From contig NZ_JASKMS010000039.1 in NCBI RefSeq assembly GCF_030124145.1, positions 1 to 64,000 of the forward strand: a stretch of 64,000 nt of DNA. Direction: 5' to 3'. How positions within the stretch are numbered: position 1 is the stretch's first letter; every line of letters begins with the position of its first letter. The DNA comes from Streptomyces sp. 378 (GTDB lineage Bacteria; Actinomycetota; Actinomycetes; Streptomycetales; Streptomycetaceae). The notes below the pieces were generated by a model. That model saw nothing but the letters and a program-made list of their open reading frames with translations. It had not been told where the DNA came from and did no database searches. Position numbers and translations under genes: made by a program. Of the stretch, positions 27,422 through 36,094 are shown in pieces.

Positions 27422-27466
27422 CGTACGTCCCCGTACTCGGTCCCGTACCGTGTCCGGGGACGTACG
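27422..27466 (+). terminator. Hairpin after eno
   Basis: CGTACGTCCCCG at 27422-27433 pairs exactly (12 bp) with CGGGGACGTACG at 27455-27466 across a 21-nt loop. There is no T-run. It could end eno transcripts or act as an attenuator before the septum-initiator gene. Confidence 0.5.
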
Positions 27467-27497
27467 CGCGTATGACGGTGGAGCGGGAGGCGGACAG

Positions 27498-27974
27498 ATG
27501 GCCGTGAAGGACCGGGACCGGTTCTCCACCGCGACCAGGATCCGGCTGCTCGGAGAGCAGACGGCGGCCCGGGTCTACCGCTCCCAGACCAAGCGCCAGG
27601 CCCGCCGCTCACGGCTGACCGGCCGGGCGGCGCTGCTCGCCCTGGTGATGTGCTCGCTGATCGTGGCCCTGGCCTACCCGATGCGCGAGTACGTCTCGCA
27701 GCGTGCCGAGATCGACGACCTCCAGCGCGAACAGCGGCAGGCCCGCGAGCGCGTCGAACGGCTGCGCGACCTGAAGGCGCGCTGGCAGGACGACGCCTAC
27801 GCCGAGCAGCAGATCCGGCGGCGGTTGCACTACGTCATGCCGGGGGAGACGGGCTTCATCGTCGTCGACCCGCACGCGGCGAAGCAGTCGCGCACCGACC
27901 TGGGGGCGGCCGACCGTCCCTGGTACTCGAACGTCTGGGACGGGGTCGACAAGGCCGACGCCTCCGACCGGTGA
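27498..27974 (+). CDS. DivIC/FtsB-type septum formation initiator
   Basis: 158 residues. A ~50-residue basic N-terminus, one transmembrane helix (GRAALLALVMCSLIVALAY), then a coiled coil (AEIDDLQREQRQARERVERL) and a short tail with RRLHYVMPGETGFIVVDP. This is the DivIC/FtsB layout of the divisome complex with FtsL and FtsQ. ATG at 27498 has GGGAGG 7 nt upstream, and was preferred to the GTG at 27450. It sits downstream of eno, the usual actinobacterial order. Confidence 0.9.
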   Translation: MAVKDRDRFSTATRIRLLGEQTAARVYRSQTKRQARRSRLTGRAALLALVMCSLIVALAYPMREYVSQRAEIDDLQREQRQARERVERLRDLKARWQDDAYAEQQIRRRLHYVMPGETGFIVVDPHAAKQSRTDLGAADRPWYSNVWDGVDKADASDR

Positions 27975-28025
27975 CCCGGCCCAGTCAGTGACCTGAACCC
28001 AGAGAAAGACAGCCTGAAGACAGTC

Positions 28026-28556
28026 ATGGAAACGCCCCCGCCGACCACCCCGCGCACCGAGCCCACCGACGCGGACGTCGAGGCCTTCAAGCAGCAACTC
28101 GGCCGGCCCCCGCGCGGTCTGCGCGCGATCGCGCACCGCTGCCCGTGCGGACAGCCGGACGTCGTCGAGACGGCCCCGCGGCTGCCGGACGGGACACCGT
28201 TCCCCACGCTGTACTACCTGACGTGCCCGCGCGCCGCCTCGGCGATCGGCACGCTGGAGGCCAACGGCGTGATGAAGGAGATGACCGAGCGGCTGGCCTC
28301 GGACCCGGAGTTGGCGGCCGCGTACCGTGCCGCGCACGAGGACTACATCCGCCGGCGCGACGAGATCGAGGAGCTGAAGAACTTCCCGAGCGCGGGCGGC
28401 ATGCCGGACCGGGTGAAGTGCCTGCACGTGCTGGTGGGCCACTCGCTGGCCGCGGGCCCCGGGGTGAACCCGCTCGGGGACGAGGCCATCGCGATGCTGC
28501 CGGAGTGGTGGCGCAAGGGGCCGTGCGTGAGCACCGTCGAGGAGGACGCCCAGTGA
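28026..28556 (+). CDS. DUF501 family protein
   Basis: 176 residues. It contains the conserved DUF501 stretches IAHRCPCGQPDVVETAPRL, PFPTLYYLTCPR and VKCLHVLVGHSLA. Function unknown. The family is conserved next to eno, divIC and ppx in actinobacteria. The Cys/His pattern (CPC, C-P-R, KCLH) suggests metal or nucleotide handling, but that is speculative. The stop overlaps the GTG of the ppx gene, so the two are coupled. Confidence 0.9.
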   Translation: METPPPTTPRTEPTDADVEAFKQQLGRPPRGLRAIAHRCPCGQPDVVETAPRLPDGTPFPTLYYLTCPRAASAIGTLEANGVMKEMTERLASDPELAAAYRAAHEDYIRRRDEIEELKNFPSAGGMPDRVKCLHVLVGHSLAAGPGVNPLGDEAIAMLPEWWRKGPCVSTVEEDAQ

Positions 28557-29494
28557 CCAGGGTCGCCGCCGTGGACTGCGGTACGAACTCCATCCGCCTG
28601 CTGGTCGCCGACGCGGACCCGGGCACCGGTGAGCTGGTCGAACTGGACCGCCGGATGACGATCGTCCGGCTCGGGCAGGGCGTCGACCGCACCGGCCGGC
28701 TCGCCCCCGATGCGCTCCGGCGGACCTTCGCGGCCTGCCGCGAGTACGCCGGGATCATCAAGGAGCACGGGGCGGAGCGGCTGCGGTTCGTGGCGACCTC
28801 CGCCTCCCGGGACGCCGAGAACCGGGACGAATTCGTGAGCGGCGTGCTGGACATCCTGGGCGTCGAGCCCGAGGTGATCTCCGGGGACCAGGAGGCCGCG
28901 TTCTCCTTCATCGGCGCCACCAGGGAGCTGGCCGGGGGCGACCACCTGCCGAAGCCCTACCTCGTCGTGGACATCGGGGGCGGCTCGACCGAGTTCGTCG
29001 TGGGCGACGACCGGGTTCGGGCGGCCCGCTCGGTGGACATCGGCTGCGTCCGGATGACCGAGCGGCACCTGGTCCGGGGCGGGGTGGTGAGCGACCCGCC
29101 GTCCGAGGAGCAGATCGCGGCGATGCGGGCCGACATCGAGGCCGCGCTCGACCTCGCCGAGGAGACGGTTCCGCTGCGCGAGGCGCGCACGCTGGTCGGT
29201 CTGGCCGGGTCCGTGACGACCGTCTCGGCGATCGCCCAGGAGTTGCCCGAGTACGACTCCGAGGCCATCCACCACTCCCGTGTCTCCCACGACCGGGTCC
29301 GCGAGATCACCGAGTGGCTGCTGCGCTCCACCCACGCCGAGCGGGCGGCGGTGCCCTCCATGCACCCGGGCCGGGTCGACGTGATCGGGGCGGGCGCCCT
29401 CGTGCTCCTGTCGATCATGGAGCGGATCGGGGCGCGGGAGGTCGTCGTGAGCGAGCACGACATCCTCGACGGTATCGGCTGGTCTTTGACCTGA
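28553..29494 (+). CDS. ppx: Exopolyphosphatase / guanosine pentaphosphatase Ppx-GppA
   Basis: 313 residues of the ASKHA fold: AAVDCGTNSIRLLVAD (phosphate loop 1), TSASRDAENRDEF, VVDIGGGSTEFVVG (loop 2), and GLAGSVTTVSAIAQ. Family enzymes hydrolyse polyphosphate or pppGpp and so adjust the stringent response. The GTG start at 28553 overlaps DUF501. The C-terminus, DILDGIGWSLT, ends right where the toxin-antitoxin module begins. A second LDGIGWS-coding copy lies at 30104-30123, suggesting the native end was displaced. Confidence 0.93.
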   Translation: MTRVAAVDCGTNSIRLLVADADPGTGELVELDRRMTIVRLGQGVDRTGRLAPDALRRTFAACREYAGIIKEHGAERLRFVATSASRDAENRDEFVSGVLDILGVEPEVISGDQEAAFSFIGATRELAGGDHLPKPYLVVDIGGGSTEFVVGDDRVRAARSVDIGCVRMTERHLVRGGVVSDPPSEEQIAAMRADIEAALDLAEETVPLREARTLVGLAGSVTTVSAIAQELPEYDSEAIHHSRVSHDRVREITEWLLRSTHAERAAVPSMHPGRVDVIGAGALVLLSIMERIGAREVVVSEHDILDGIGWSLT

Positions 29495-29498
29495 TCGC

Positions 29499-29768
29499 CT
29501 ACAGGTTGCGGTAGACGTCCCGCCGGTCGCCCACCTTGACCACGAGGACGACGAGTTCACCATCGTTGATCTGGTAGGCGACCCTGTAGCTTCCGACCCG
29601 GAGCCGGTAGAGGCCCGACGGGCCGGTGAGCTTCTTGACGTCGGCGTCCTGGCGGTACGGATCGTCACCGAGTGCGGTCAGCGCGGCCAGGATGCGCATG
29701 GCGTCGGGACGGCTGATGGCCCGGAGCCGCCGCTGCGCCGCCGTGGTGAACCGGAAGGCGTATTTCAC
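29499..29768 (-). CDS. RelE/ParE-type toxin
   Basis: 89 residues. The compact RelE fold is suggested by FRFTTAAQRRLRAIS, then LTGPSGLYRLRVGSYRVAY and LVVKVGDRRDVYRNL, with conserved Arg/Tyr residues near the C-terminus. RelE toxins cut mRNA on the ribosome; ParE toxins act on gyrase. The GTG at 29768 overlaps the stop of the antitoxin, the usual coupling. It lies 4 bp from the end of ppx, on the opposite strand. Confidence 0.92.
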   Translation of the reverse strand: MKYAFRFTTAAQRRLRAISRPDAMRILAALTALGDDPYRQDADVKKLTGPSGLYRLRVGSYRVAYQINDGELVVLVVKVGDRRDVYRNL

Positions 29769-30037
29769 GCCGCCTCGCCGTCCTGCTCGGTGAACAGGTC
29801 CGCGAGCAGTTCCGCCATGGTCACGGTGCTGCCTCCCTCGGCCAGCACCGCTTCGGCCTCGCGCGCCAGCATCACGTCGGCCGCTTCCTCCAACGCTTCG
29901 AAGTCCGAGATCGGGACCACGGCTGCCACCGGGGCGCCATTGCGCGTGATGACGGTCGGGACACCTTCCTCAGCCCGGTTGATGTGATCGGCGAGGTGCG
30001 CGCGGGCTTCCCGTACGGTCACGGTGTTCTCAGTCAT
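29765..30037 (-). CDS. Phd/YefM-type antitoxin
   Basis: 90 residues. The N-terminal domain VTVREARAHLADHINRAEE with VPTVITRNGAPVAAVVP is the Phd/YefM DNA-binding fold. The C-terminal acidic helix (MLAREAEAVLAEGG) should wrap the toxin. ATG at 30037 was chosen as the start of the Phd fold; a longer reading to 30151 is unsupported. It represses its own promoter through the palindrome just upstream and neutralises RelE. Confidence 0.92.
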   Translation of the reverse strand: MTENTVTVREARAHLADHINRAEEGVPTVITRNGAPVAAVVPISDFEALEEAADVMLAREAEAVLAEGGSTVTMAELLADLFTEQDGEAA

Positions 30038-30044
30038 GACGCCA

Positions 30045-30068
30045 GTGTACGCATCACCGTGTACACGG
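30045..30068. promoter_or_regulatory. Palindromic operator of the toxin-antitoxin pair
   Basis: CCGTGTACACGG at 30057-30068 is a perfect 12-bp palindrome, and GTGTAC recurs at 30045-30050, 12 bp away. Both lie within 31 nt upstream of the antitoxin ATG, the usual place for Phd/YefM autoregulation (their sites contain TGTACA). Two spaced sites would suit cooperative dimer binding. Confidence 0.65.
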
Positions 30069-30103
30069 CACATCCGCAGGAGGAACTGCATCCCTGAACG
30101 GCC

Positions 30104-30123
30104 CTCGACGGCATCGGGTGGTC
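30104..30123 (+). repeat. Displaced copy of the ppx 3' end beyond the TA module
   Basis: CTCGACGGCATCGGGTGGTC matches 29465-29484 at the end of ppx at 18 of 20 positions. In the same frame it codes L-D-G-I-G-W-S, and reading on reaches a stop at about 30184. The toxin-antitoxin genes lie exactly between the two copies. It is best read as the ancestral ppx end left behind by insertion. Confidence 0.7.
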
Positions 30124-30215
30124 GGTCGGCCGCCCGCTTCTGAGCAGGCATGGATCACGGATGAGCGACTCCGGGGGGTTCCGGTGACGCCCCGGCGACA
30201 GCCCGTCGGAAAAGT

Positions 30216-30233
30216 TCGTGAAGTTCTTCACAA
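30216..30233. promoter_or_regulatory. Rex operator-like site upstream of ndh
   Basis: TCGTGAAGTTCTTCACAA matches the Rex box TTGTGAA-N4-TTCACAA at 13 of 14 fixed positions. Rex represses respiratory genes when the NADH/NAD+ ratio is low. It sits ~320 bp upstream of the ndh ATG in a 428-bp gap (30124-30551) that otherwise has no CDS. A TTGACA near 30407 is a possible -35 element closer to ndh. If Rex acts here, the promoter is either upstream or long-leadered. Confidence 0.65.
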
Positions 30234-30551
30234 GGAATTGGGCCCTCCCGGGCGATCGAAGGACCCCCGTTGACCCGTCCGGGGGTCGAACGGCTCTTTG
30301 AACATGTTCAGAAGCGTGGTATGGAGGGGTCCGCGGAGGCGTTCGGGGGAGCGTTCCGGAGGACCTCACGGAGGCTTCTCGCGCACAGAGAGGCAGCTCA
30401 CGCGGCATTGACAACGGTCCGGGGTGCACAAACGCTCCCGGTTGTCACCATGACATGGATCACGCGGGCGGCGGAGGATAGCACACACCCCACCCAAGCT
30501 TGTGAAGGGGCGCACGAGCCACCCCCCTGAGACGGGTGGATACTCGATGGC

Positions 30552-31940
30552 ATGAGCACCACGGAGCGTCCCAGGATCCTCGTAGTAGGCGGTGGGTACG
30601 TAGGCCTGTACGCAGCTCGGCGCATTCAGAAGAAGATGCGCTACGGCGAGGCGACCGTCACGGTCGTCGACCCCCGGTCGTACATGACCTACCAGCCCTT
30701 CCTCCCCGAAGCCGCCGCCGGCAACATCTCCCCGCGCCACGTCGTGGTCCCGCTGCGACGCGTGCTGCCCAAGGCGGAGGTCCTCACCGGCCGGGTCACC
30801 ACCATCGACCAGGACCGCAAGGTCGCCACGGTCTCCCCGCTGGTCGGCGAGGCCTACGAGCTGCCCTTCGACTACCTGGTGATCGCGCTCGGCGCGGTCT
30901 CCCGCACCTTCCCGATCCCCGGCCTCGCCGAGCAGGGCATCGGCATGAAGGGCATCGAGGAGGCCATCGGCCTGCGCAACCACGTCCTGGAGCAGCTCGA
31001 CAAGGCCGACTCCACCACCGACGAGGAGATCCGCCGCAAGGCGCTCACCTTCGTCTTCGTGGGCGGCGGCTTCGCCGGTGCGGAGACCATCGGTGAGGTC
31101 GAGGACATGGCCCGGGACGCGGCCAAGTACTACAAGAACGTGTCCCGCGAGGACATGCGCTTCATCCTGGTCGACGCCGCCGACAAGATCCTCCCCGAGG
31201 TCGGCCCCAAGCTCGGCACGTACGGCAAGGAGCACCTCGAGGGCCGCGGCGTCGAGGTCTACCTGTCCACTTCCATGGACTCCTGCGTCGACGGCCACGT
31301 GGTGCTGAAGAACGGCCTCGAGGTCGACTCCAACACCGTCGTGTGGACCGCCGGCGTCAAGCCCAACCCGGCCCTCGCCCGCTACGGCCTGCCCCTCGGC
31401 CCCCGCGGTCACGTCGACTGCGAGCCGACCCTCCAGGTCAAGGGCACCGACTACATCTGGGCCGCCGGCGACAACGCCCAGGTCCCCGACCTCGTCGGCC
31501 GCAAGGCGGGCAACGAGAACGCCTGGTGCCCGCCGAACGCCCAGCACGCGCTGCGCCAGGCCAAGGTCCTCGGCGACAACGTGGTGTCCGGTATGCGGGG
31601 CTTCCCGCAGAAGGACTACGCCCACGCCAACAAGGGCGCGGTGGCCGGTCTCGGCCTCCACAAGGGCGTCGCGATGATCGTCATGGGCAAGATGAAGATC
31701 AAGCTCAAGGGCCGGCTCGCCTGGTACATGCACCGGGGCTACCACGGTCTGGCGATGCCGACCTGGAACCGCAAGATCCGCGTCTTCGCCGACTGGACCC
31801 TCGGCATGTTCCTCAAGCGCGAGGTCGTCTCGCTCGGCGCCATCGAGACGCCGCGCGAGGAGTTCTACGAGGCCGCCAAGCCGGCCCCGGTCGCCGCCGC
31901 GCCGAAGGAGAAGACCGAGGAGAAGGCCAAGGCCTCCTGA
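30552..31940 (+). CDS. ndh: Type II NADH dehydrogenase
   Basis: 462 residues. FAD dinucleotide fold at the N-terminus (ILVVGGGYVGLYAARRI), second NADH-binding fold (FVFVGGGFAGAETIGEVED), then TVVWTAGVKPNPALARYG and the FAD motif YIWAAGDNAQVPD, and a C-terminal membrane-associating region ending in a Lys/Ala-rich tail (APKEKTEEKAKAS). NDH-2 passes electrons from NADH to menaquinone without pumping protons. ATG at 30552. Probably regulated by Rex. A strong hairpin follows. Confidence 0.95.
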   Translation: MSTTERPRILVVGGGYVGLYAARRIQKKMRYGEATVTVVDPRSYMTYQPFLPEAAAGNISPRHVVVPLRRVLPKAEVLTGRVTTIDQDRKVATVSPLVGEAYELPFDYLVIALGAVSRTFPIPGLAEQGIGMKGIEEAIGLRNHVLEQLDKADSTTDEEIRRKALTFVFVGGGFAGAETIGEVEDMARDAAKYYKNVSREDMRFILVDAADKILPEVGPKLGTYGKEHLEGRGVEVYLSTSMDSCVDGHVVLKNGLEVDSNTVVWTAGVKPNPALARYGLPLGPRGHVDCEPTLQVKGTDYIWAAGDNAQVPDLVGRKAGNENAWCPPNAQHALRQAKVLGDNVVSGMRGFPQKDYAHANKGAVAGLGLHKGVAMIVMGKMKIKLKGRLAWYMHRGYHGLAMPTWNRKIRVFADWTLGMFLKREVVSLGAIETPREEFYEAAKPAPVAAAPKEKTEEKAKAS

Positions 31941-31967
31941 CCCCCGGTCGGTCAACCGCCTGACGAA

Positions 31968-31999
31968 GGGCCTCCCGCCATCCGTGGTGCGGGAGGCCC
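31968..31999 (+). terminator. Terminator after ndh
   Basis: GGGCCTCCCGC pairs exactly with GCGGGAGGCCC over a 10-nt loop, 28 bp after the ndh stop. There is only a short mixed T/C/G tail. Confidence 0.75.
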
Positions 32000-32141
32000 T
32001 CGGCGTTTCCGGACCTCGCTGCCGGGCCGGGGGCGTGACGGCTTTGCCCAGACATGACGCGTGCCGGGGACTGCGCCGAAGCCCCGCAGATGCTTACGTG
32101 GTGTCGGACATTCCGGGATTCCGCGTCATGGAGGTGTCACC

Positions 32142-33449
32142 ATGGCAGACGCCGCGCAGCGGCTGCAGAGCCTCTTCACACAGTTGCTGGGAGCACCGCT
32201 TCCGGTGCGCATCCGTGCCTGGGACGGATCGCTGGCGGGCCCGCCGGGCGCGCCGACCCTGGTGGTGCGCAACCGCCGCGCGCTGCGCCGCCTGTTGTTC
32301 AAGCCCGGCGAACTGGGGCTGGCCCGCGCCTGGGTCGCGGGCGACCTCGACATCGACGGGGACCTCTACACGACCCTCGATCTCATGGCCGGTCTCGTCT
32401 GGGAGCGCGGCGAGGACGCCCGCACCCTCGCCCAGGCCCTGCGCGACCCCGAGGCTCGTGCCGCCGTTCGCGGACTGGTCAGGCTGGCCGGGGCCCCGCT
32501 GCCGCCGGCCCCGCCCCGCGAGGAGGCCCGCCGCCCCCGTCGCCGCCTGCACACCAAGCACACCGACCGACGCGCCATCAGCCACCACTACGACGTCGGC
32601 AACGACTTCTACGAGATCGTCCTCGGCGAGTCCATGGTGTACTCCTGCGCCTACTGGCCCGCCGCGGACAGCACCCTCGAACAGGCCCAGCACGACAAGC
32701 TCGAACTCGTCTGCGGCAAGCTCGGCCTGAGACCCGGTCAGCGGCTCCTGGACATCGGCTGCGGCTGGGGCTCGATGGCTGTCCACGCCGCCCGCGAGCA
32801 CGGCGTGAGGGTCGTCGGCGTCACGCTCTCCCAGGAGCAGGCCGCCTACGCCCGCAAGCGCGTCGCCGGCGAGGGCCTCACCGACAGGGTCGAGATCCGC
32901 GTCCAGGACTACCGCGACGTCCGTGACGGGCCCTACGACGCGATCTCCTCCATCGGCATGGCCGAACACGTCGGCGCCGACCGGTACCTGGAGTACGCCG
33001 CCGACCTGTACAAGCTGCTCAAGCCCGGCGGGCGGCTCCTCAACCACCAGATCGCCCGCCGCCCGCAGCGCGACGAGACGACGTACAGCGTCGACGCGTT
33101 CATCGACTCCTACGTCTTTCCCGACGGCGAACTCCAGCCGATCGGCAGCACCGTGGCCCAGCTGGAGCGCGCCGGGTTCGAGGTGCGCGACGTCGAGGCG
33201 ATCCGCGAGCACTACGCCCTCACCCTGCGCCACTGGGTCGCCCGCCTGGAGGCCGACTGGCAGCGCGCCGTGCGGCTGACCGGCCCCGGCCGTGCCCGGG
33301 TCTGGCGCCTGTACATGGCGGCCTCGGCCCTGGCCTTCGAACGCAACCGCATCGGCGTCAACCAGGTCCTGGCCGTCCGGACGCCGGACTCGGGCGCCTC
33401 CGGGATGCCGTTGCGGACTCGCACCTGGGGCGCGCCCGGCCGCGGTTGA
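32142..33449 (+). CDS. CFA-synthase-like SAM-dependent methyltransferase
   Basis: 435 residues. The N-terminal ~100 residues match the cyclopropane-fatty-acyl synthase N-domain. The methyltransferase domain follows with LLDIGCGWGSMAVHAA (SAM motif I), ISHHYDVGNDFYEIVLG (substrate/HCO3- motif), VVGVTLSQEQAAYA and ISSIGMAEHVG. Known family members methylate the double bond of membrane phospholipid acyl chains. ATG at 32142 follows GGAGGTGTCACC. Real substrate (cyclopropane or other) is uncertain. A bidirectional terminator lies after it. Confidence 0.9.
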   Translation: MADAAQRLQSLFTQLLGAPLPVRIRAWDGSLAGPPGAPTLVVRNRRALRRLLFKPGELGLARAWVAGDLDIDGDLYTTLDLMAGLVWERGEDARTLAQALRDPEARAAVRGLVRLAGAPLPPAPPREEARRPRRRLHTKHTDRRAISHHYDVGNDFYEIVLGESMVYSCAYWPAADSTLEQAQHDKLELVCGKLGLRPGQRLLDIGCGWGSMAVHAAREHGVRVVGVTLSQEQAAYARKRVAGEGLTDRVEIRVQDYRDVRDGPYDAISSIGMAEHVGADRYLEYAADLYKLLKPGGRLLNHQIARRPQRDETTYSVDAFIDSYVFPDGELQPIGSTVAQLERAGFEVRDVEAIREHYALTLRHWVARLEADWQRAVRLTGPGRARVWRLYMAASALAFERNRIGVNQVLAVRTPDSGASGMPLRTRTWGAPGRG

Positions 33450-33461
33450 TCCGGACACGAG

Positions 33462-33504
33462 CCGAAGGGCCGGGCTCCCCGTCGCGGGGGACCCGGCCCT
33501 TCGG
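33462..33504. terminator. Bidirectional terminator between convergent genes
   Basis: CCGAAGGGCCGGG at 33462-33474 pairs exactly with CCCGGCCCTTCGG at 33492-33504 (13 bp, 17-nt loop). It lies between the methyltransferase and the convergent ABC permease and can serve both. Confidence 0.85.
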
Positions 33505-33522
33505 TGTGCCGCGGCGCGGCGG

Positions 33523-36057
33523 TCACTCGGTCTTGATCGCGTTCAGCATGTTCAGGCGGGCGGCGTTGCGGGCCGGCCACATCGCGGCCAGGACGCCCAC
33601 CAGACCGGCCAGCACCAGGAAGATCCCGATCCGGTCCCAGGGCAGGACCAGCGTGTACCCCGGGATCTGGTCCGCGAAGGTCTCGCCGACGGCCCAGCCG
33701 AGGAACGAGCCGAGACCGACGCCGACCACCGCGCCGAACACCGAGATGACCACGGCCTCCAGCCGGACCATCCGCTTCACCCGGCGCCGGTCCAGACCGA
33801 TGGCGCGCAGCATGCCGATCTCCTGCTGCCGTTCGAAGACCGACATCGCGAGGGTGTTGACGACGCCCAGCACCGCGATGATCAGGGCCATCGCCAGCAG
33901 GCCGTACATGATGTTCAGCAGGGTGTTGATGGCGCCGCCGAACTCGTTGCGGATGTCCTGCCGGTCCATCACCGTGATCGCCGGGTTGTCGCCCAGCGCG
34001 TCGACGAGGACCTTCTCGTTCGCCGCGGACTGACCGCCGTCGACCTTCACGAAGATCTGCCGGATGTACGGCTTCGTCTCGTGCCGGTCCACGATCTTCC
34101 GGTCGATGAGGACGGGGGAGAGGAACTCGCTGTCCTTGTAGACGGCACCGACCGTCAGCGTGGCCTTCTTGTCGTCGCCGAAGGTGACGGGGAGGCTGTC
34201 GCCGGTCTTCCAGCCCCTGCTCTTCGCCGTCTTCTCGGCGACCGCGATCCGGCCCTCGGCGAGCGAGTCCACGCTGCCGCTGACGACATCGACGGTCAGC
34301 ACCTTCTCGATGTCGCCCGGGGTGACGGCCGAGGCGGACACGAAGTCCTTGCCGTCGAGCTGGAAGTAGGCGTCCTGCTGCGGCGAGACCGCGGACACGC
34401 CCTCGGCCTTCCGCAGCGCCGTCAGCGCGGACCGGTCGAGGTCACCGCCGTTGGCCATCGTGACCATGTAGTCGGCCTTGATGTTGTCGGTGGTCATCTT
34501 GTCGATGGCCGTGCCGACCGTGACGCCGAGCACCGACAGGCCGGTCACCAGCGTCAGCCCGATCGCCAGCGCCGAGGCGGTGGCGCCGGTGCGGCGCGGG
34601 TTGCGGACCGCGTTCTGGCCGGCGAGCTTGCCCGCCACCCCGAAGGGGCCGACGAGCAGCGGACGGACGAGCGCGATCACGGGCCGGGACAGCAGCGGGA
34701 TCAGGATGATCACGCCGATCAGCGCGAGGAACGCGCCCGCCCCGATGTACATCCGGCCGTCGTCGCCGCCGGTCGAGGCACCCGCCACGATCCCCACCGC
34801 GCCGAGGGCGGTGACGGCCGCCCCGATGGAGTTGCGCAGCACCAGCGACTTGGTGGTGGCCACCGCGTGGACGCTGTTCATGGCCGCCATCGGCGGGATC
34901 TTCGCGGCCCGGCGGCCGGGCAGCCAGGCGGCGAACACCGTGATCAGCACGCCCACCGAGACGGCCGCGATCACCGGCGTGGCGGACACGACCAGCGGGC
35001 CGTCCGGCATCTTCATGTCGAACGCGGACATGCCGGAGCGCAGTCCGACGGCCAGACCGATGCCGAGGACGAAGCCGACGACCGAGGCCACCAGACCCAC
35101 CAGCGCGGCCTCGGCGAGCACCGAGCGGGTGATCTGCCTGCGGGACGCGCCGACGGCGCGCATCAGGGCGATCTCCTTGGTGCGCTGGGCGACCAGCATG
35201 GTGAAGGTGTTGGAGATGAGGAAGATCCCGACGAAGAGCGCGATGCCCGCGAAGCCGAGCAGGACCTGCTTGAGGTTGCCCATGCCCTGCTCGATCTGCG
35301 CGGCCTGCTCTTCGGCGAGTGCCTGGCCGGTCTGCGCCTCGGCGGTGTCGGGCAGCAGCGGCTTGACGGCGTCCAGGATCTTCGTGTCGTCGGCGCCGGG
35401 GGCGGCGGTGACGGTGACGCTCTGGAAGTAGCCCGGCTTGAGGTACTGCCGCTGGGCGACGGCGGTGTCGAAGAGGACGAGGCTGCCGCCGGCGTTGACG
35501 GCGCCGTCCTCGGTGGTGAACACACCGCTGAGGGTGTACTCCTTCACCGGGCCGTTGGTCGCGACGCGCACCCGGTCGCCGACCTCGTACTCGCCCTTGG
35601 CGGCGGTCTCCTCGTCCAGGGCGATCTGCTCGTCCTCCACCGGGCCGGAGCCGTCGGTGAACGTGTAGGCGGCGTCCTTGCCGTCCTTGCCGGGGGCGAA
35701 GTTGGAGCCCTTGTTGGACCAGCCGACGCCGATCAGCTTCCCGTCGGGGTCGGCGACCCCGGCGAAGCCCTCGACGCGGCCGTACACCCCGGCCACGCCG
35801 TCCACGGCGGAGACCCTGTCGAGGAACGTGCCGGACAGGCCCGGCTCCTCCTCGGGGTTGTCCGGGTCGGCGTGCGAGGTGACGGCGACGGCGACGTCGT
35901 CGTAGCTTTTCGCCGACTGGTTGCGGAAGGCGTTGGAGAGGGTGTCGGCGAAGACCAGGGTGCCGGAGACGAACGCGACGCCGAGCATCACGGCGAGCAC
36001 GGTCATCAGCAGCCGGGCCTTGTGCGCGAGTACGTTGCGCAAGGCGGTACGGAACAT
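33523..36057 (-). CDS. FtsX-family ABC permease, second MacB-type system
   Basis: 844 residues in the same order as the permease at 9047-11626: helix 1 (LLMTVLAVMLGVAFVSGTL), a large external domain, a three-helix module with RTKEIALMRAVGASRRQI, a second helix/external domain block, and a final module with RQQEIGMLRAIGLDRRRV. ATG at 36057. It ends at the shared terminator. Only 37 bp separate it from the ATPase upstream, so one operon is likely. Transported substrate unknown; antibiotic or lipid export is the usual guess. Confidence 0.92.
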   Translation of the reverse strand: MFRTALRNVLAHKARLLMTVLAVMLGVAFVSGTLVFADTLSNAFRNQSAKSYDDVAVAVTSHADPDNPEEEPGLSGTFLDRVSAVDGVAGVYGRVEGFAGVADPDGKLIGVGWSNKGSNFAPGKDGKDAAYTFTDGSGPVEDEQIALDEETAAKGEYEVGDRVRVATNGPVKEYTLSGVFTTEDGAVNAGGSLVLFDTAVAQRQYLKPGYFQSVTVTAAPGADDTKILDAVKPLLPDTAEAQTGQALAEEQAAQIEQGMGNLKQVLLGFAGIALFVGIFLISNTFTMLVAQRTKEIALMRAVGASRRQITRSVLAEAALVGLVASVVGFVLGIGLAVGLRSGMSAFDMKMPDGPLVVSATPVIAAVSVGVLITVFAAWLPGRRAAKIPPMAAMNSVHAVATTKSLVLRNSIGAAVTALGAVGIVAGASTGGDDGRMYIGAGAFLALIGVIILIPLLSRPVIALVRPLLVGPFGVAGKLAGQNAVRNPRRTGATASALAIGLTLVTGLSVLGVTVGTAIDKMTTDNIKADYMVTMANGGDLDRSALTALRKAEGVSAVSPQQDAYFQLDGKDFVSASAVTPGDIEKVLTVDVVSGSVDSLAEGRIAVAEKTAKSRGWKTGDSLPVTFGDDKKATLTVGAVYKDSEFLSPVLIDRKIVDRHETKPYIRQIFVKVDGGQSAANEKVLVDALGDNPAITVMDRQDIRNEFGGAINTLLNIMYGLLAMALIIAVLGVVNTLAMSVFERQQEIGMLRAIGLDRRRVKRMVRLEAVVISVFGAVVGVGLGSFLGWAVGETFADQIPGYTLVLPWDRIGIFLVLAGLVGVLAAMWPARNAARLNMLNAIKTE

Positions 36058-36094
36058 GGTGGCGGTTCTCAGTCCTGTCGGTCCTGACGGAAAA

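Noticed and set aside
30270..30530. 86-codon plus-strand frame before ndh
   Set aside because: No conserved sequence or ribosome site. It overlaps the expected ndh promoter region.
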